From Mesostigma viride (lineage: Eukaryota > Streptophyta > Mesostigmatophyceae > Mesostigmatales > Mesostigmataceae): a stretch of DNA of 64,000 nt. The DNA is taken from positions 3,498,049-3,562,048 of the forward strand of contig RPFO01000448.1 in NCBI GenBank assembly GCA_009746045.1, written 5' to 3'. This document shows positions 20,843 through 33,400 of this stretch, piece by piece. The notes under the pieces are model-generated. The model worked only from the letters and a program-made list of their open reading frames with translations, was not told the DNA's origin and ran no database searches. The translations under genes and the position numbers were made by a program. Every line of letters starts with the position of its first letter. The stretch's first letter is position 1.

Positions 20843-22561
20843 TATGGCCGCAATATGCCTAGAGGGAACATCATGAGCTTCAGTCACAACCGTGGGGCAC
20901 TTATCTGGCATGACGCGGCTGACTTGTGCCGCACCCCCCGCTGCCGCCGCCTTGAGCTTGTCCGCCTTGAGCAGCTGTCGGAGGACGTGGGCCAGCTGGG
21001 AGCCCACGCCCGCGCCTGACGATGTGTCCGGCGCCGCCACGGTGGGCGCTGCTGGGGTCGCGGGGAGGGGCTGAGGTAGCGCCCCCGCGTCGACCCCGGG
21101 GACTTGCTCCGGCGCGGCGCCTGCAGGGGGGTGGGCAACAAGCGCATCATGCACAGCCACCCCAAGTGGGGTGGGTAGGACAGGTTCCAGCCGGGCCCGC
21201 TTGGCCGGCCGGCTATCCACATCCCAACCGAGCTGGCGGCTGTGCTCCTTGGCCGCCTGGACCTGGGCATCGGACGCCTTGTACCGATACACCTTATCCC
21301 ACGGGATGAGATAGTCCCTATGCTCCCAGTGCACCTTCACCCGCCTATGCACCCAGTCCAAATCCACCACCATGCCTGGCCCTTGCATCTGCCCCCGCTT
21401 GCCAAAGGAATTCTCCTTGTGAAACAAGACCAACTCCCCCAGCTCCCACTCCTGCGACAAGTCAGGCTGGGTGCGGTCTAACTGCCGCCTAACCTCAGCG
21501 GTGGTAGCGAGGTGGGCCTCCCAATGGTCTGCCACGTCCGGAGGGTAAATGCCCGACTGCAGCCCCCGCGCGGTAATAAGACCTAGTCCCTGGGGCAGCT
21601 TGAAAAGCACCTGGCTGTTGTACTTGTCCATGAGCAAGCGGCACCACAGCGCGCGTTGTGCATAAGGCTGCCCCGCGGGCTTGAATCCTAACCCGCTGGC
21701 CTGCTGCTTGGCTGCCATGCCCTTTACGCTGCTGATGTGCCTATCAATCAGCCCCAAGTTGCCATGGTCCTGCCGCCCAGCAATAACCACCATCTCACAG
21801 CCCTCCCGCCCCACAATGCAATCAAATTGTTGGTCCAACATGACCTCAGAAATGGGAAAGAAGTGAGACATGGCAATGCGCAGCCCCCGCCACAAGGACT
21901 CCTCTACCATGCTTGGCAGGGGCTCGATGGCTAGGAACTTGGTATAGCGATCCATCAAGACCAAATAATAGTCCCCCTCCTCCAAATGCATGACATCCCC
22001 CACTAACCTCCCCCGGTACGGGGAAGGAGTCTTAGCATGCCAGCGCCTACGCTTCTTCCTGACACTTGCGCATGCGTGGCACTCCTCTAACTCCGCCTGA
22101 GCGACCTTCAACCCCGGCGCCCCCATAAGCCGAGTCGCCCAGTCTAGCGTTTGCCCCGCCACATGACCCACCGCAAGGTGAATCTGGTGAGCAAGCATCC
22201 GCAATCCTATGGCCGTGGGGGTGGTGCCATCCCCTTCTATGCTAGGCACCTGCCCCGCCAAGCTCTCTGCATGTGCATTCCTGTCGGCAATGTGCTCTAG
22301 TGAGGCCTTACTGAGGCGGCGACCCAACTCCACGTCTACGTGAGGGGCTACCTCGGCATCTGCCGGCACTATCTCACCTGAAGGGGTGAGCTCCGGAAGG
22401 GCGTGTTCAGGCTCTATTGCGACCACGCTGGGCACGCACTCCTGATCAGCTGCAGCACTTGCACTTCCATTCTGAACCACTGACGTGGGAACATTAGGAC
22501 TACAAGGCACAGCATCCTCACGCCTAGCCGACTCACCGCGACACACATCACCTCTATGACG
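20699..22561 (-). CDS. element A pol: integrase
   Basis: The frame is continuous with Gag through the UGA at 22,562-22,564; the first ATG is at 22,546. Zinc-binding HHCC: H123-x4-H128 and C156-x2-C159. Catalytic core: Asp184 in GDVMHL, Asp238 in MLDQQF, then LIDRHISSVKG, where Asp268 stands in the position of the expected Glu. The C-terminal SH3-like part has VLFHKENSFGKRGQMQGPG, closer to a GPY/F-type module than to the copia GKGY motif. After a Pro/Ala-rich linker the frame reaches IDTMAG, the start of the protease, where it breaks at GGG (20,828-20,830). The tail from there to 20,699 is out of frame and not expected to be product. Confidence 0.85.
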   Translation of the reverse strand, partial: RHRGDVCRGESARREDAVPCSPNVPTSVVQNGSASAAADQECVPSVVAIEPEHALPELTPSGEIVPADAEVAPHVDVELGRRLSKASLEHIADRNAHAESLAGQVPSIEGDGTTPTAIGLRMLAHQIHLAVGHVAGQTLDWATRLMGAPGLKVAQAELEECHACASVRKKRRRWHAKTPSPYRGRLVGDVMHLEEGDYYLVLMDRYTKFLAIEPLPSMVEESLWRGLRIAMSHFFPISEVMLDQQFDCIVGREGCEMVVIAGRQDHGNLGLIDRHISSVKGMAAKQQASGLGFKPAGQPYAQRALWCRLLMDKYNSQVLFKLPQGLGLITARGLQSGIYPPDVADHWEAHLATTAEVRRQLDRTQPDLSQEWELGELVLFHKENSFGKRGQMQGPGMVVDLDWVHRRVKVHWEHRDYLIPWDKVYRYKASDAQVQAAKEHSRQLGWDVDSRPAKRARLEPVLPTPLGVAVHDALVAHPPAGAAPEQVPGVDAGALPQPLPATPAAPTVAAPDTSSGAGVGSQLAHVLRQLLKADKLKAAAAGGAAQVSRVMPDKCPTVVTEAHDVPSRHIAAIDTMAGCLSRARRRPRPITLCCPVVGRRLRGLTGSGPIRWLGRCSCPS

Positions 22562-23773
22562 TCACTTGGGCATGGCTGGCCGTGGGGCGCGGCATGTGTT
22601 GGGGTCGTGTCCAGGAAGCCGAACCGCCCAGCAGCGCCGGCACACTCGAGTCGCCTTGCCGAGGTCCAGCCGCAGCGTGCAGTTGGCCTCGGTGTGCCCC
22701 ACGCCGGTGCACCGCTCGCAGACGACCTTCTCCTTGGGGACGCCACCCTGCTGCTGTTGCTGCCTGCCAGTGCCGCCCTCCTGTCGAGGCTGCTTGCCCT
22801 GACCGCCTCCCGGCCCGCGTTTGCTGGACGCGTTCTGGTTGTGCCGACCACCGCGAGCTCGGCGTTTGCCACCCAACATTCGCACCACGTTGTCGGCCAC
22901 CGTCGTGGACAGCTGGGTAACAAGAGTGGTCAAGTCCGACAGAGAAGCTGCTGGCGGGGTCGAGGCAGGCACAGGGTTTACCTGAGCAACTGTCGGCAGC
23001 TTGTTGTTACGCCTGGGGCCGCCCCGGTCCTTGAACATCTCTCGGAGGTGCGCCATGGCTGCGTTGAACCGTTTCTGGTCGTCCGGGGTGCCCACTACCA
23101 CGGAAGAAGCTAGCGCAATTTTCATGCCGAGACCGGCCTTGACATTGGCACGGCTCTCTGGCGTCAGCCCCAGCGCATCCAGAACTGCGCTGAGTAAATA
23201 TTCGCTACTCATGTGCTTCAAGACACCCTTGCTCCGGACCTGGGCCGCGAATCTGGCCATGTCCGAGCTGAGGTAATTGGGGTCAAGCGACAGGTTGCGC
23301 ACCAGCGCCTGCCCCTCCTTTTCCTCGTCAGGAAAGCTTGAGGTGTCGAGCACCTCTTGCAGGGCCTTCACTGTGTCGGGCCAGGTCCACGCCTCTTTGC
23401 TGGCGTTGATAATGACCCCTCGCACGTCCGCATTACCCGTAGCCTCGTTGCATACCTCTGACCGGCGCAGCTTGGTGAGGAAAACTGCGTCGGACAGTTC
23501 GTTGTAGTCCTGCCGGAGCTCGCCCAGGCTGTTAATCAGGCGGAGCCAATTTTCGGAAGAACCGTCAGGTTCGCCAGAATTGGCGAAGCTTATAAGGCCG
23601 TACACGTGAGAAAACATAGGAATAGGGGATGAAAATCCGTCAATCCATCCATACATACATCCATCCATACATACATCCACCGAATTTGTCCCGAATTTGC
23701 AAGCATAAGGGTGAGGTTCTTCCGAAAATTGGCTCCGCCGTAGAGTTTCAACGGGCAAGTTGCAAACACGCAC
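22562..23773 (-). CDS. element A Gag (capsid / nucleocapsid)
   Basis: 403 codons from ATG 23,773. The region from about residue 60 (SGEPDGSSENWLRLINSL) onward is helical, capsid-like sequence. A basic Gly/Gln/Arg-rich stretch follows, then a CX2CX4HX4C zinc knuckle (CERCTGVGHTEANC) and a second Cys cluster (CRRCWAVRLPG). It ends MPK-UGA, and the same frame continues into Pol. The first ~55 residues run through a 25-bp inverted repeat and ATACATCC repeats (23,539-23,739), so the true N terminus may be different: the preceding ORF (23,775-24,014) could be joined by splicing (GTAACG at the end of EEFIK) or by a frame change. Confidence 0.8.
   Translation of the reverse strand: MRVCNLPVETLRRSQFSEEPHPYACKFGTNSVDVCMDGCMYGWIDGFSSPIPMFSHVYGLISFANSGEPDGSSENWLRLINSLGELRQDYNELSDAVFLTKLRRSEVCNEATGNADVRGVIINASKEAWTWPDTVKALQEVLDTSSFPDEEKEGQALVRNLSLDPNYLSSDMARFAAQVRSKGVLKHMSSEYLLSAVLDALGLTPESRANVKAGLGMKIALASSVVVGTPDDQKRFNAAMAHLREMFKDRGGPRRNNKLPTVAQVNPVPASTPPAASLSDLTTLVTQLSTTVADNVVRMLGGKRRARGGRHNQNASSKRGPGGGQGKQPRQEGGTGRQQQQQGGVPKEKVVCERCTGVGHTEANCTLRLDLGKATRVCRRCWAVRLPGHDPNTCRAPRPAMPK
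23539..23739. repeat. 25-bp perfect inverted repeat inside element A gag
   Basis: GGCGGAGCCAATTTTCGGAA(GAACC) at 23,539-23,563 is exactly complementary to 23,715-23,739, enclosing about 150 bp that contains (CATCCATACATA)-type repeats. It may be a small foldback insertion or a local inverted duplication of gag sequence. Confidence 0.85.
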
Positions 23774-23774
23774 G

Positions 23775-24014
23775 TTACTTGATAAACTCCTCCACGGCGG
23801 ACGGCGTCAGAATTTCTGGCAGCTTACTTGGCAGCTCTTCTTTCTTGAAAACTTTCCGGGCAGTTGGTGCTGACTGCTGCCCCGGAGCGGTGCTGACCGA
23901 GCCACCAGCTGGCTCAGTCGCCACGGTGGCTGCGCCACTCCCATCCGCCGGAGTTGATGCTTGCGTTCCCTGGTCCTGGGTTGCAGCTGCCGTTCGCTCC
24001 GCGCCACGCGCCAT
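23775..24014 (-). CDS. element A N-terminal Gag ORF
   Basis: 79 codons beginning MARGAERTAAATQDQGTQ, Ala/Thr/Gly/Pro-rich and then KKEELPSKLPEILTPSAVEEFIK. The ATG lies 46 bp inside the 5' LTR boundary, as expected for the first ORF of an LTR element. It is in a different frame from the following Gag ORF and stops 1 bp before it. It is either the true Gag start separated by an intron or frame lesion, or a short leader peptide. Confidence 0.55.
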   Translation of the reverse strand: MARGAERTAAATQDQGTQASTPADGSGAATVATEPAGGSVSTAPGQQSAPTARKVFKKEELPSKLPEILTPSAVEEFIK

Positions 24015-24060
24015 GAGCCCAGAAAAATGGTCAACGGTAATGTTGACTGTTGTGAATACA

Positions 24061-24489
24061 AGTTGAATGCCCTTCGCCGCTGGCTAGCACGCCGGCGATG
24101 GAGACGGGATTTTTGTTGTTTGGGGAACCGATTGTGGGAGGCTGAGCCCGCAGCCGCCACTGATTGCTATTGAACCCTTGCAGCTGGCCAGGCCGCAAGG
24201 AGCTCAGCGGCGCGGCGCTAACCGATAAGGCATGCTCGAGCCTCTAACCCGAGACTACCGGTAGGCTACCCGATAGTGCATGCTCGAGCCTCTAACCCGA
24301 GACTACCGGCACTCAGCGGATCTGTGCTACCGAGGGCGACGGTTCTCTGACCGTCCCGGCGCGCACTGGCTTCCGTACCTTGCTTAGGCACCGACTAGCA
24401 TCTAGACACCAATCTTTGATGCCCACCTGACTAGGCGCCCAGGCCGGCGACTACCGGCCAGCGGATAGATGCCACTCGGGAGCACAACT
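24061..24489 (-). repeat. element A LTR (5' LTR in element orientation)
   Basis: Same 429 bp as 18,047-18,475 with no difference seen. On the minus strand the LTR is followed by TGTATTCACAACAGTCAAC as candidate primer-binding region. It does not match the usual initiator-Met tRNA word TGGTATCAGAGC, so the primer is unknown. Confidence 0.93.
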
Positions 24490-27400
24490 CAAGGGGCGGC
24501 TGCACACACACGTACATACACCATGCACGCAAGGGGCTGCACACACACTTACACACACCATGCACGCAAGGGCCGGCATGCACACACACTGGCATACACC
24601 GCGCACGCAAGGGGCGGCTGCACACACGTACATACACCGCGCACGCAAGGGGCGAGTGCACACACACGTACACACACCGCGCACGAAAGGGGCGGCTGCA
24701 CACACACGTACACACACCATGCATGCAATTGCCGGCATGCACACACACGTACATCCACTGCGCACGCAAGGGGCAACTGCACACACATGTACACACGCTC
24801 GGGGCGGCTGCACACACACTTACACACACCATGCACGCAAGGGCCGGCATGCACACACACTGGCATACACCGCGCACGCAAGGGCGGCTGCACCCACATG
24901 TACATACACCATGCACGCAAGGACAAGGATTCACACACACGTACACACACCGCGCACGCAAGGGGCGGCTGCACACAAACGTACACACACCATGCACGCA
25001 ATTGCCGGCATGCACACACACGTACATCCACCGCGCACGCAAGGGGCAACTGCACACACATGTACACACGCTTGGGGCGGCTGCACTCACATGTACACAC
25101 ACCGCGCACGCAAGGGCCGGCTGCACACACACGTACATACACCGCGCACGCAAGGGGCAACTGCACACACACGTACATCCACCGCGCACGCAAGGGGCAA
25201 CTGCACACACATGTACACACACCGCGCACGCTTGGGGCAGCTGCACTCACATGTACACACACCGCGCACGCTTGGGGCGGCTGCACACACATGTACATCC
25301 ACCGCGCACGCAAGGGGCGAGTGCAAACACATGTACATACACCGCGCACGCAAGGGGCAACTGCCCACACATGTACATCCACCGCGCACGCAAGGGCCGG
25401 CTGCACTCAATTGTACATACACCGCCCATGCAAGGGCGGCTGCACACACACGTACACACACCATGCACGCAAGGGCCGGCATGCACACACAGTACACACA
25501 CCGCGCACGCAAGGGGCGGCTGCACACACACGTACATACACTGCGCACGCAAGGGGCTGCTGCACACACACTTACACTCACCATGCACGCAAGGGGCGGC
25601 TGCACACACACGTACACACACCGCGCACGCAAGGGACGGCTGCACACACACGTACATACACCGCGCACGCAAGTGCACTTACATGTACACACACCACGCA
25701 CGCAAGGGGCGGCTGCACACACACGTACATACACCGCGCACGCAAGGACCGGCTCCACTCACATGTACATCCACCGCGCAACCACGGGGCGGCTGCACAC
25801 ACACGTACATACACCGCGCACGCAAGGGGCTGCTGCACACACACTTACACACAAAATGCACGCTTGGGGCGACGGCACTCACATGTACATACACCGCGCA
25901 CGAAAGGGGTGGCTGCACACACACGTACATCCACCGCGCACGCAAGGGGCGGCTGCACACACACATACATACACCGCGCACGCTTGGGGCGGCTGCACAC
26001 ACACGTACCTACACCGCGCACGCAAGGGGCGGCTGCACACACACGTACATACACCGCGCACGCAAGGGGCGAGTGCACACACACGTACACACACCGCGCA
26101 CGCAAGGGGCGGCTGCACACACACGTACACACACCATGCACGCAATTGCCGGCATGCACACACACGTACATCCACCGCGCACGCAAGGGGCAACTGCACA
26201 CACATGTACACACACCGCGCACGCTTGGGGCAGCTGCACTCACATGTACACACACCGCGCACGCTTGGGGCGGCTGCACACACACGTACACACACCGCGC
26301 ACGCTTGGGGCGGCTGCACACACACGTACCTACACCGCGCACGCAAGGGGCGGCTGCACACACACTTACACACAAAATGCACGCTTGGGGCGACGGCACT
26401 CACATGTACACACACCGCGCACGCAAGGGGCGGCTGCACACACACGTACACACACCATGCACGCAATTGCCGGCATGCACACACACGTACATCCACCGCG
26501 CACGCAAGGGGCAACTGCACACACATGTACACACACCGCGCACGCTTGGGGCAGCTGCACTCACATGTACACACACCGCGCACGCTTGGGGCGGCTGCAC
26601 ACACACGTACATACACCGCGCACGCAAGGGGCGGCTGCACACATACGTACCTACACCGCGCACGCAAGGGGCGGCTGCACACACACGTACATACACCGCG
26701 CACGCAAGGACCGGCTCCACTCACATGTACATCCACCGCGCAACCACGGGGCGGCTGCACACACACGTACATACACCGCGCACGCAAGGGGCTGCTGCAC
26801 ACACACTTACACACAAAATGCACGCTTGGGGCGACGGCACTCACATGTACATACACCGCGCACGAAAGGGGTGGCTGCACACACACGTACATCCACCGCG
26901 CACGCAAGGGGCGGCTGCACACACACATACATACACCATGCACGCAAGGGGCGAGTGCAAAAACATGTACATACACCGCGCACGCAAGGGGCAACTGCCC
27001 ACACATGGACATACACCATGCACGCAAGGGGCGGCTGCACACACATGTACATCCACCGCGCACGCAAGGGGCGAGTGCACACACACGTACACACACCGCG
27101 CACGCAAGGGGCGGCTGCACACACACGTACACACACCATGCACGCAATTGCCGGCATGCACACACACGTACATCCACCGCGCACGCAAGGGGCAACTGCA
27201 CACACATGTACACACACCGCGCACGCAAGGGGCAGCTGCACTCACATGTACACACACCGCGCACGCTTGGGGCGGCTGCACACACACGTACATACACCGC
27301 GCACGCAATTAAGGGACGGCTGCACACACACGTACATACACCGCGCACGCAAGGGGCAACGGCACTCACATGTACATACACCATGCACGCAAGGGGCGGC

Positions 27401-30400
27401 TGCACACACACGTACACACACCATGCACGCAAGGAGCGACTTCACGCACAGGTACACACACCATGCACGCAAGGTTCGGCTGCACACACATGTACATCCA
27501 CCGCGCACGCAAGGGGCGGCTGCACTCACATGTACATACACCGCGCACGAAAGGGGTGGCTGCACACACACGTACATCCACCGCGCACGCAAGGGGCGGC
27601 TGCACACACACATACATACACCATGCACGCAAGGGGCGAGTGCAAAAACATGTACATACACCGCGCACGCAAGGGGCAACTGCCCACACATGGACATACA
27701 CCATGCACGCAAGGGGCGGCTGCACACACATGTACATCCACCGCGCACGCAAGGGGCGAGTGCACACACACGTACACACACCGCGCACGCTTGGGGCGGC
27801 TGCACACACACGTACCTACACCGCGCACGCAAGGGGCGGCTGCACACACACGTACATCCACCGCGCACGCAAGGGGCAACTGCACACACATGTACACACA
27901 CCGCGCACGCTTGGGGCAGCTGCACTCACATGTACACACACCGCGCACGCAAGGGCCGGCTGCACACACACGTACATCCACCGCGCACGCAAGGGGCAAC
28001 TGCACACACACGTACATACACCGCGCACGCAAGGGGCGGCTGCACACACACGTACACACACCGCGCACGCAAGGGGCAACTGCACACACATGTACACACA
28101 CCGCGCACGCTTGGGGCGGCTGCACACACACGTACCTACACCGCGCACGCAAGGGCGGCTGCACACACACGTACATACACCGCGCACGCAAGGGGCAACT
28201 GCACACACATGTACATACACCGCGCAACCACGGGGCGGCTGCACACACACGTACACACACCATGCACGCAAGGGGCGGCTGCACACACACGTACATCCAC
28301 CGCGCACGCAAGGGGCGGCTGCACACACACGTACACACACCGCGCACGCAAGGGGCGAGTGCACACACACGTACACACACCGCGCACGCTTGGGGCGGCT
28401 GCACACACACGTACCTACACCGCGCACGCAAGGGGCGGCTGCACACACACGTACATCCACCGCGCACGCAAGGGGCAACTGCACACACATGTACACACAC
28501 CGCGCACGCTTGGGGCAGCTGCACTCACATGTACACACACCGCGCACGCAAGGGCCGGCTGCACACACACGTACATCCACCGCGCACGCAAGGGGCAACT
28601 GCACACACACGTACATACACCGCGCACGCAAGGGGCGGCTGCACACACACGTACACACCGCGCACGCAAGGGGCAACTGCACACATGTACACACACCGCG
28701 CACGCTTGGGGCGGCTGCACACACACGTACCTACACCGCGCACGCAAGGGGCGGCTGCACACACACGTACATACACCGCGCACGCAAGGGGCAACTGCAC
28801 ACACATGTACATACACCGCGCAACCACGGGGCGGCTGCACACACACGTACATACACCGCGCACGCAAGGGGCGGCTGCACACATACGTACCTACACCGCG
28901 CACCCAAGGGGCGACTGCACACACATGTACATCCACCGCGCACGCAAGGGCCGGCTGCACACACACGTACACACACCATGCACGCAAGGGCCGGCTGCAC
29001 ACACACGTACATACACCGCGCACGCTTGGGGCGGCTGCACACACACGTACCTACACCGCGCACGCAAGGGGCGGCTGCACACATACGTATACCTACACCG
29101 CGCACGCAAGGGGCGACTGCACACACATGTACATCCACCGCGCACGCAAGGGCCGGCTGCACACACACGTACACACACCATGCACGCAAGGGCCGGCTGC
29201 ACACACACGTACATACACCGCGCACGCTTGGGGCGGCTGCACACACACGTACACACACCGCGCACGCAAGGGGCAGCTGCACACACACGTACATACACCA
29301 TGCACGCAAGGGGCTGCACACACACTTACACACACCTTGCACGCAAGGGCCGGCATGCACACACACTGGCATACACCGCGCACGCAAGGGGCGGCTGCAC
29401 ACACGTACATACACCGCGCACGCAAGGGGCGAGTGCACACACACGTACACACACCGCGCACGCAAGGGGCGGCTGCACACACACGTACACACACCATGCA
29501 CGCAATTGCCGGCATGCACACGCACGTACATCCACTGCGCACGCAAGGGGCAACTGCACACACATGTACACACGCTTGGGGCGGCTGCACTCACATGTAC
29601 ACACACCGCGCACGCAAGGGCCGGCTGCACACACACGTACATACACCGCGCACGCAAGGGGCAACTGCACACACACGTACACACACAATGCACGCTTGGG
29701 GCAACGGCACTCACATGTACATACACCATGCACGCAAGGGGCGGCTGCACACACACGTACACACACCATGCACGCAAGGAGCGACTTCACGCACAGGTAC
29801 ACTCACCATGCACGCAAGGGGCGGCTGCACACACACGTACACACACCGCGCACGCAATTAAGGGACGGCTGCACACACACGTACATACACCGCGCACGCA
29901 AGGGGCAACAGCACTCACATGTACATACACCATGCACGCAAGGGGCGGCTGCACACACACGTACACACACCATGCACGCAAGGGCCGGCTGCACACACAC
30001 TTACACACACAATGCACGCTTGGGGCAACGGCACTCACATGTACATACACCATGCACGCAAGGGGCGGCTGCACACACACGTACACACACCATGCACGCA
30101 AGGAGCGACTTCACGCACAGGTACACTCACCATGCACGCAAGGGGCGGCTGCACACACACGTACACACACCGCGCACGCAATTAAGGGACGGCTGCACAC
30201 ACACGTACATACACCGCGCACGCAAGGGGCAACAGCACTCACATGTACATACACCATGCACGCAAGGGGCGGCTGCACACACACGTACACACACCATGCA
30301 CGCAAGGAGCGACTTCACGCACAGGTACACACACCATGCACGCAAGGTTCGGCTGCACACACATGTACATCCACCGCGCACGCAAGGGCGAGTGCAAACA

Positions 30401-33400
30401 CATGTACATACACCATGCACGCAAGGGGCGGCTGCACACACATGTACATCCACCGCGCACGCAAGGGGCGAGTGCACACACACGTACACACACCGCGCAC
30501 GCAAGGGGCGGCTGCACACACACGTACACACACCATGCACGCAATTGCCGGCATGCACACACACGTACATCCACCGCGCACGCAAGGGCAACTGCACACA
30601 CATGTACACACACCGCGCACGCTTGGGGCAGCTGCACTCACATGTACACACACCGCGCACGCAAGGGCCGGCTGCACACACACGTACACACACCATGCAC
30701 GCAATTGCCGGCATGCACACACACGTACACACACCGCGCACGCAAGGGGCGGCTGCACACACACGTACACACACCATGCACGCAATTGCCGGCATGCACA
30801 CACACGTACGTCCACCGCGCACGCAAGGGCAACTGCACACACATGTACACACACCGCGCACGCTTGGGGCAGCTGCACACACACGTACCTACACCGCGCA
30901 CGCAAGGGCCGGCTGCACACACACGTACACACACCGCGCACGCAAGGGGCAACTGCACACACATGTACACACACCGCGCACGCAAGGGGCAACTGCACAC
31001 ACACGTACACACACCGCGCACGCTTGGGGCGGCTGCACACACACGTACCTACACCGCGCACGCAAGGGGCGGCTGCACACACACGTACATCCACCGCGCA
31101 CGCAAGGGGCAACTGCACACACATGTACACACACCGCGCACGCTTGGGGCAGCTGCACTCACATGTACACACACCGCGCACGCAAGGGGCGGCTGCACAC
31201 ACACGTACATCCACCGCGCACGCAAGGGGCAACTGCACACACACGTACATCCACCGCGCACGCAAGGGGCGGCTGCACACACACGTACACACACCGCGCA
31301 CGCAAGGGCAACTGCACACACATGTACACACACCGCGCACGCTTGGGGCGGCTGCACACACACGTACCTACACCGCGCACGCAAGGGGCGGCTGCACACA
31401 CACGTACATACACCGCGCACGCAAGGGGCAACTGCACACACATGTACATACACCGCGCACGCAAGGGGCAACTGCACACACATGTACCTACACCGCGCAC
31501 GCAAGGGGCAACTGCACACACACGTACACACACCGCGCACGCTTGGGGCGGCTGCACACACACGTACCTACACCGCGCACGCAAGGCGGCTGCACACAAC
31601 ACGTACATCCACCGCGCACGCAAGGGCAACTGCACACACATGTACACACACCGCGCACGCTTGGGGCAGCTCACTCACATGTACACACACCGCGCACGCA
31701 AGGGCGGCTGCACACCACACGTACATCCACCGCGCACGCAAGGGCAACTGCACACACACGTACATCCACCGCGCACGCAAGGGGCGGCTGCACACACACG
31801 TACACACACCGCGCACGCAAGGGGCAACTGCACACACATGTACACACACCCGCGCACGCTTGGGGCGGCTGCACACACACGTACCTACACCGCGCACGCA
31901 AGGGCCGGCTGCACACACACGTACATACACCGCGCACGCAAGGGGCAACTGCACACACATGTACATACACCGCGCACCACGGGGCGGCTGCACACACACG
32001 TACATACACCGCGCACGCTGGGCAGCTGCACTCACATGTACACACACCGCAAACGCAAGGGGCGACTGCAACACACATTTACATCCACCGCGCCACGCAA
32101 GGCCGGCTGCACACACGTACACAACCACTGCACGCAAGGGCCGGCTGCACACACACGTACATCCAACCGCGCACGCAAGGGCCGGCTGCACACACACGTA
32201 CATACACCGCGTACGCAAGGGCAACTGCACACACATGTACACACACGCGCCCAAGGGGCAACTGCACACACACGTACACACACCGCGCACGCTTGGGGGC
32301 TGCACACACACGTACTACACCGGCACTGCAAGGGGCGGCTGCACTCACACGTACATCCACCGCGCACGCAAGGGGCAACTGCACACACATGTACACACAC
32401 CGCGCACGCTTGGGGCAGCTGCACTCACATGTACACACACCGCGCACGCAAGGGGCGCTGCACAACACACGTACATCCACCGCGCACGCAAGGGGCAACT
32501 GCACACAACACGTACATCCACCGCGCACGCAAGGGGCGGCTGCACACACACGTACACACACCGCGCACGCAAGGGGCAACTGCACACACGTACGTCCACA
32601 CGCGCACGCAAGGGGCAACTGCACACACATGTACACACACGCGCACGCTTGGGCAGCTGCACACACACGTACCTACACGCGCAGCAAGGGCCGCTGCACA
32701 CACACGTACTACACCGCGCACGCAAGGGGCAACTGCACACACATGTACACACACCGCGCACGCAAGGGGCAACTGCAAACACACACGTACACACCACCGC
32801 GACGCTTGGGGGCTGCACACACACGGACCTACACCGCACGCAAGGGGCGGCTGCACACACACGTACATCCACCGCGCACGCAAGGGCAACTGCACACACA
32901 TGTACACACACCGCGCACGCTTGGGCAGCTGCACTCACATGTCACACCCGCGCACGCAGGGCGGCTGCACACACACGTACATCCACCGCGCACGCAAGGG
33001 CAACTGCCACACACGTACATCCACCGCACGCAAGGGGCGGCTGCACACACACGTACACACACCGCGCACGCAAGGGGCAACTGCACAACATGTACACACA
33101 CCGCCACGCTTGGGCGGCTGCACACACACGTACCTACACCGCGCACGCAAAGGCGGCTGCACACACACGTACATACACGCGCACGCAAGGGGCAACTGCA
33201 CACACATGTACATACACCGCGCAAACCACTGGGCGGCTGCACACACACGGTACATACACCGCGCACGCAAGGGGCACTGCACACACATGTACACACACGC
33301 GCACGCTTGGGGCGGCTGCACACACACGTACCTACACCGGCGCACGCAAGGGGCGGCTGCAACACACACGTACATACACCGCGGCACTGCAAGGGGCAAC

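Larger units (their letters stand above)
18047..24489 (-). mobile_element. LTR retrotransposon A, complete, inserted in the 40-bp satellite
   Basis: 6443 bp, transcribed on the minus strand. The LTRs are 18,047-18,475 and 24,061-24,489 (429 bp each, identical by eye) with ends AGTTG...CAACT. The flanking 5-bp duplication CAAGG (18,042-18,046 and 24,490-24,494) is satellite sequence, so removing the element restores the array. A purine-rich tract (AAAAAGAAAGTATGGG, minus strand) abuts the 3' LTR. Coding order is an N-terminal Gag ORF, Gag with zinc knuckle, in-frame UGA, integrase, protease, RT, RNase H. Identical LTRs imply recent insertion. The only clear lesions are a -1 frame break in the protease active site and a break in N-terminal Gag. 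Confidence 0.93.
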
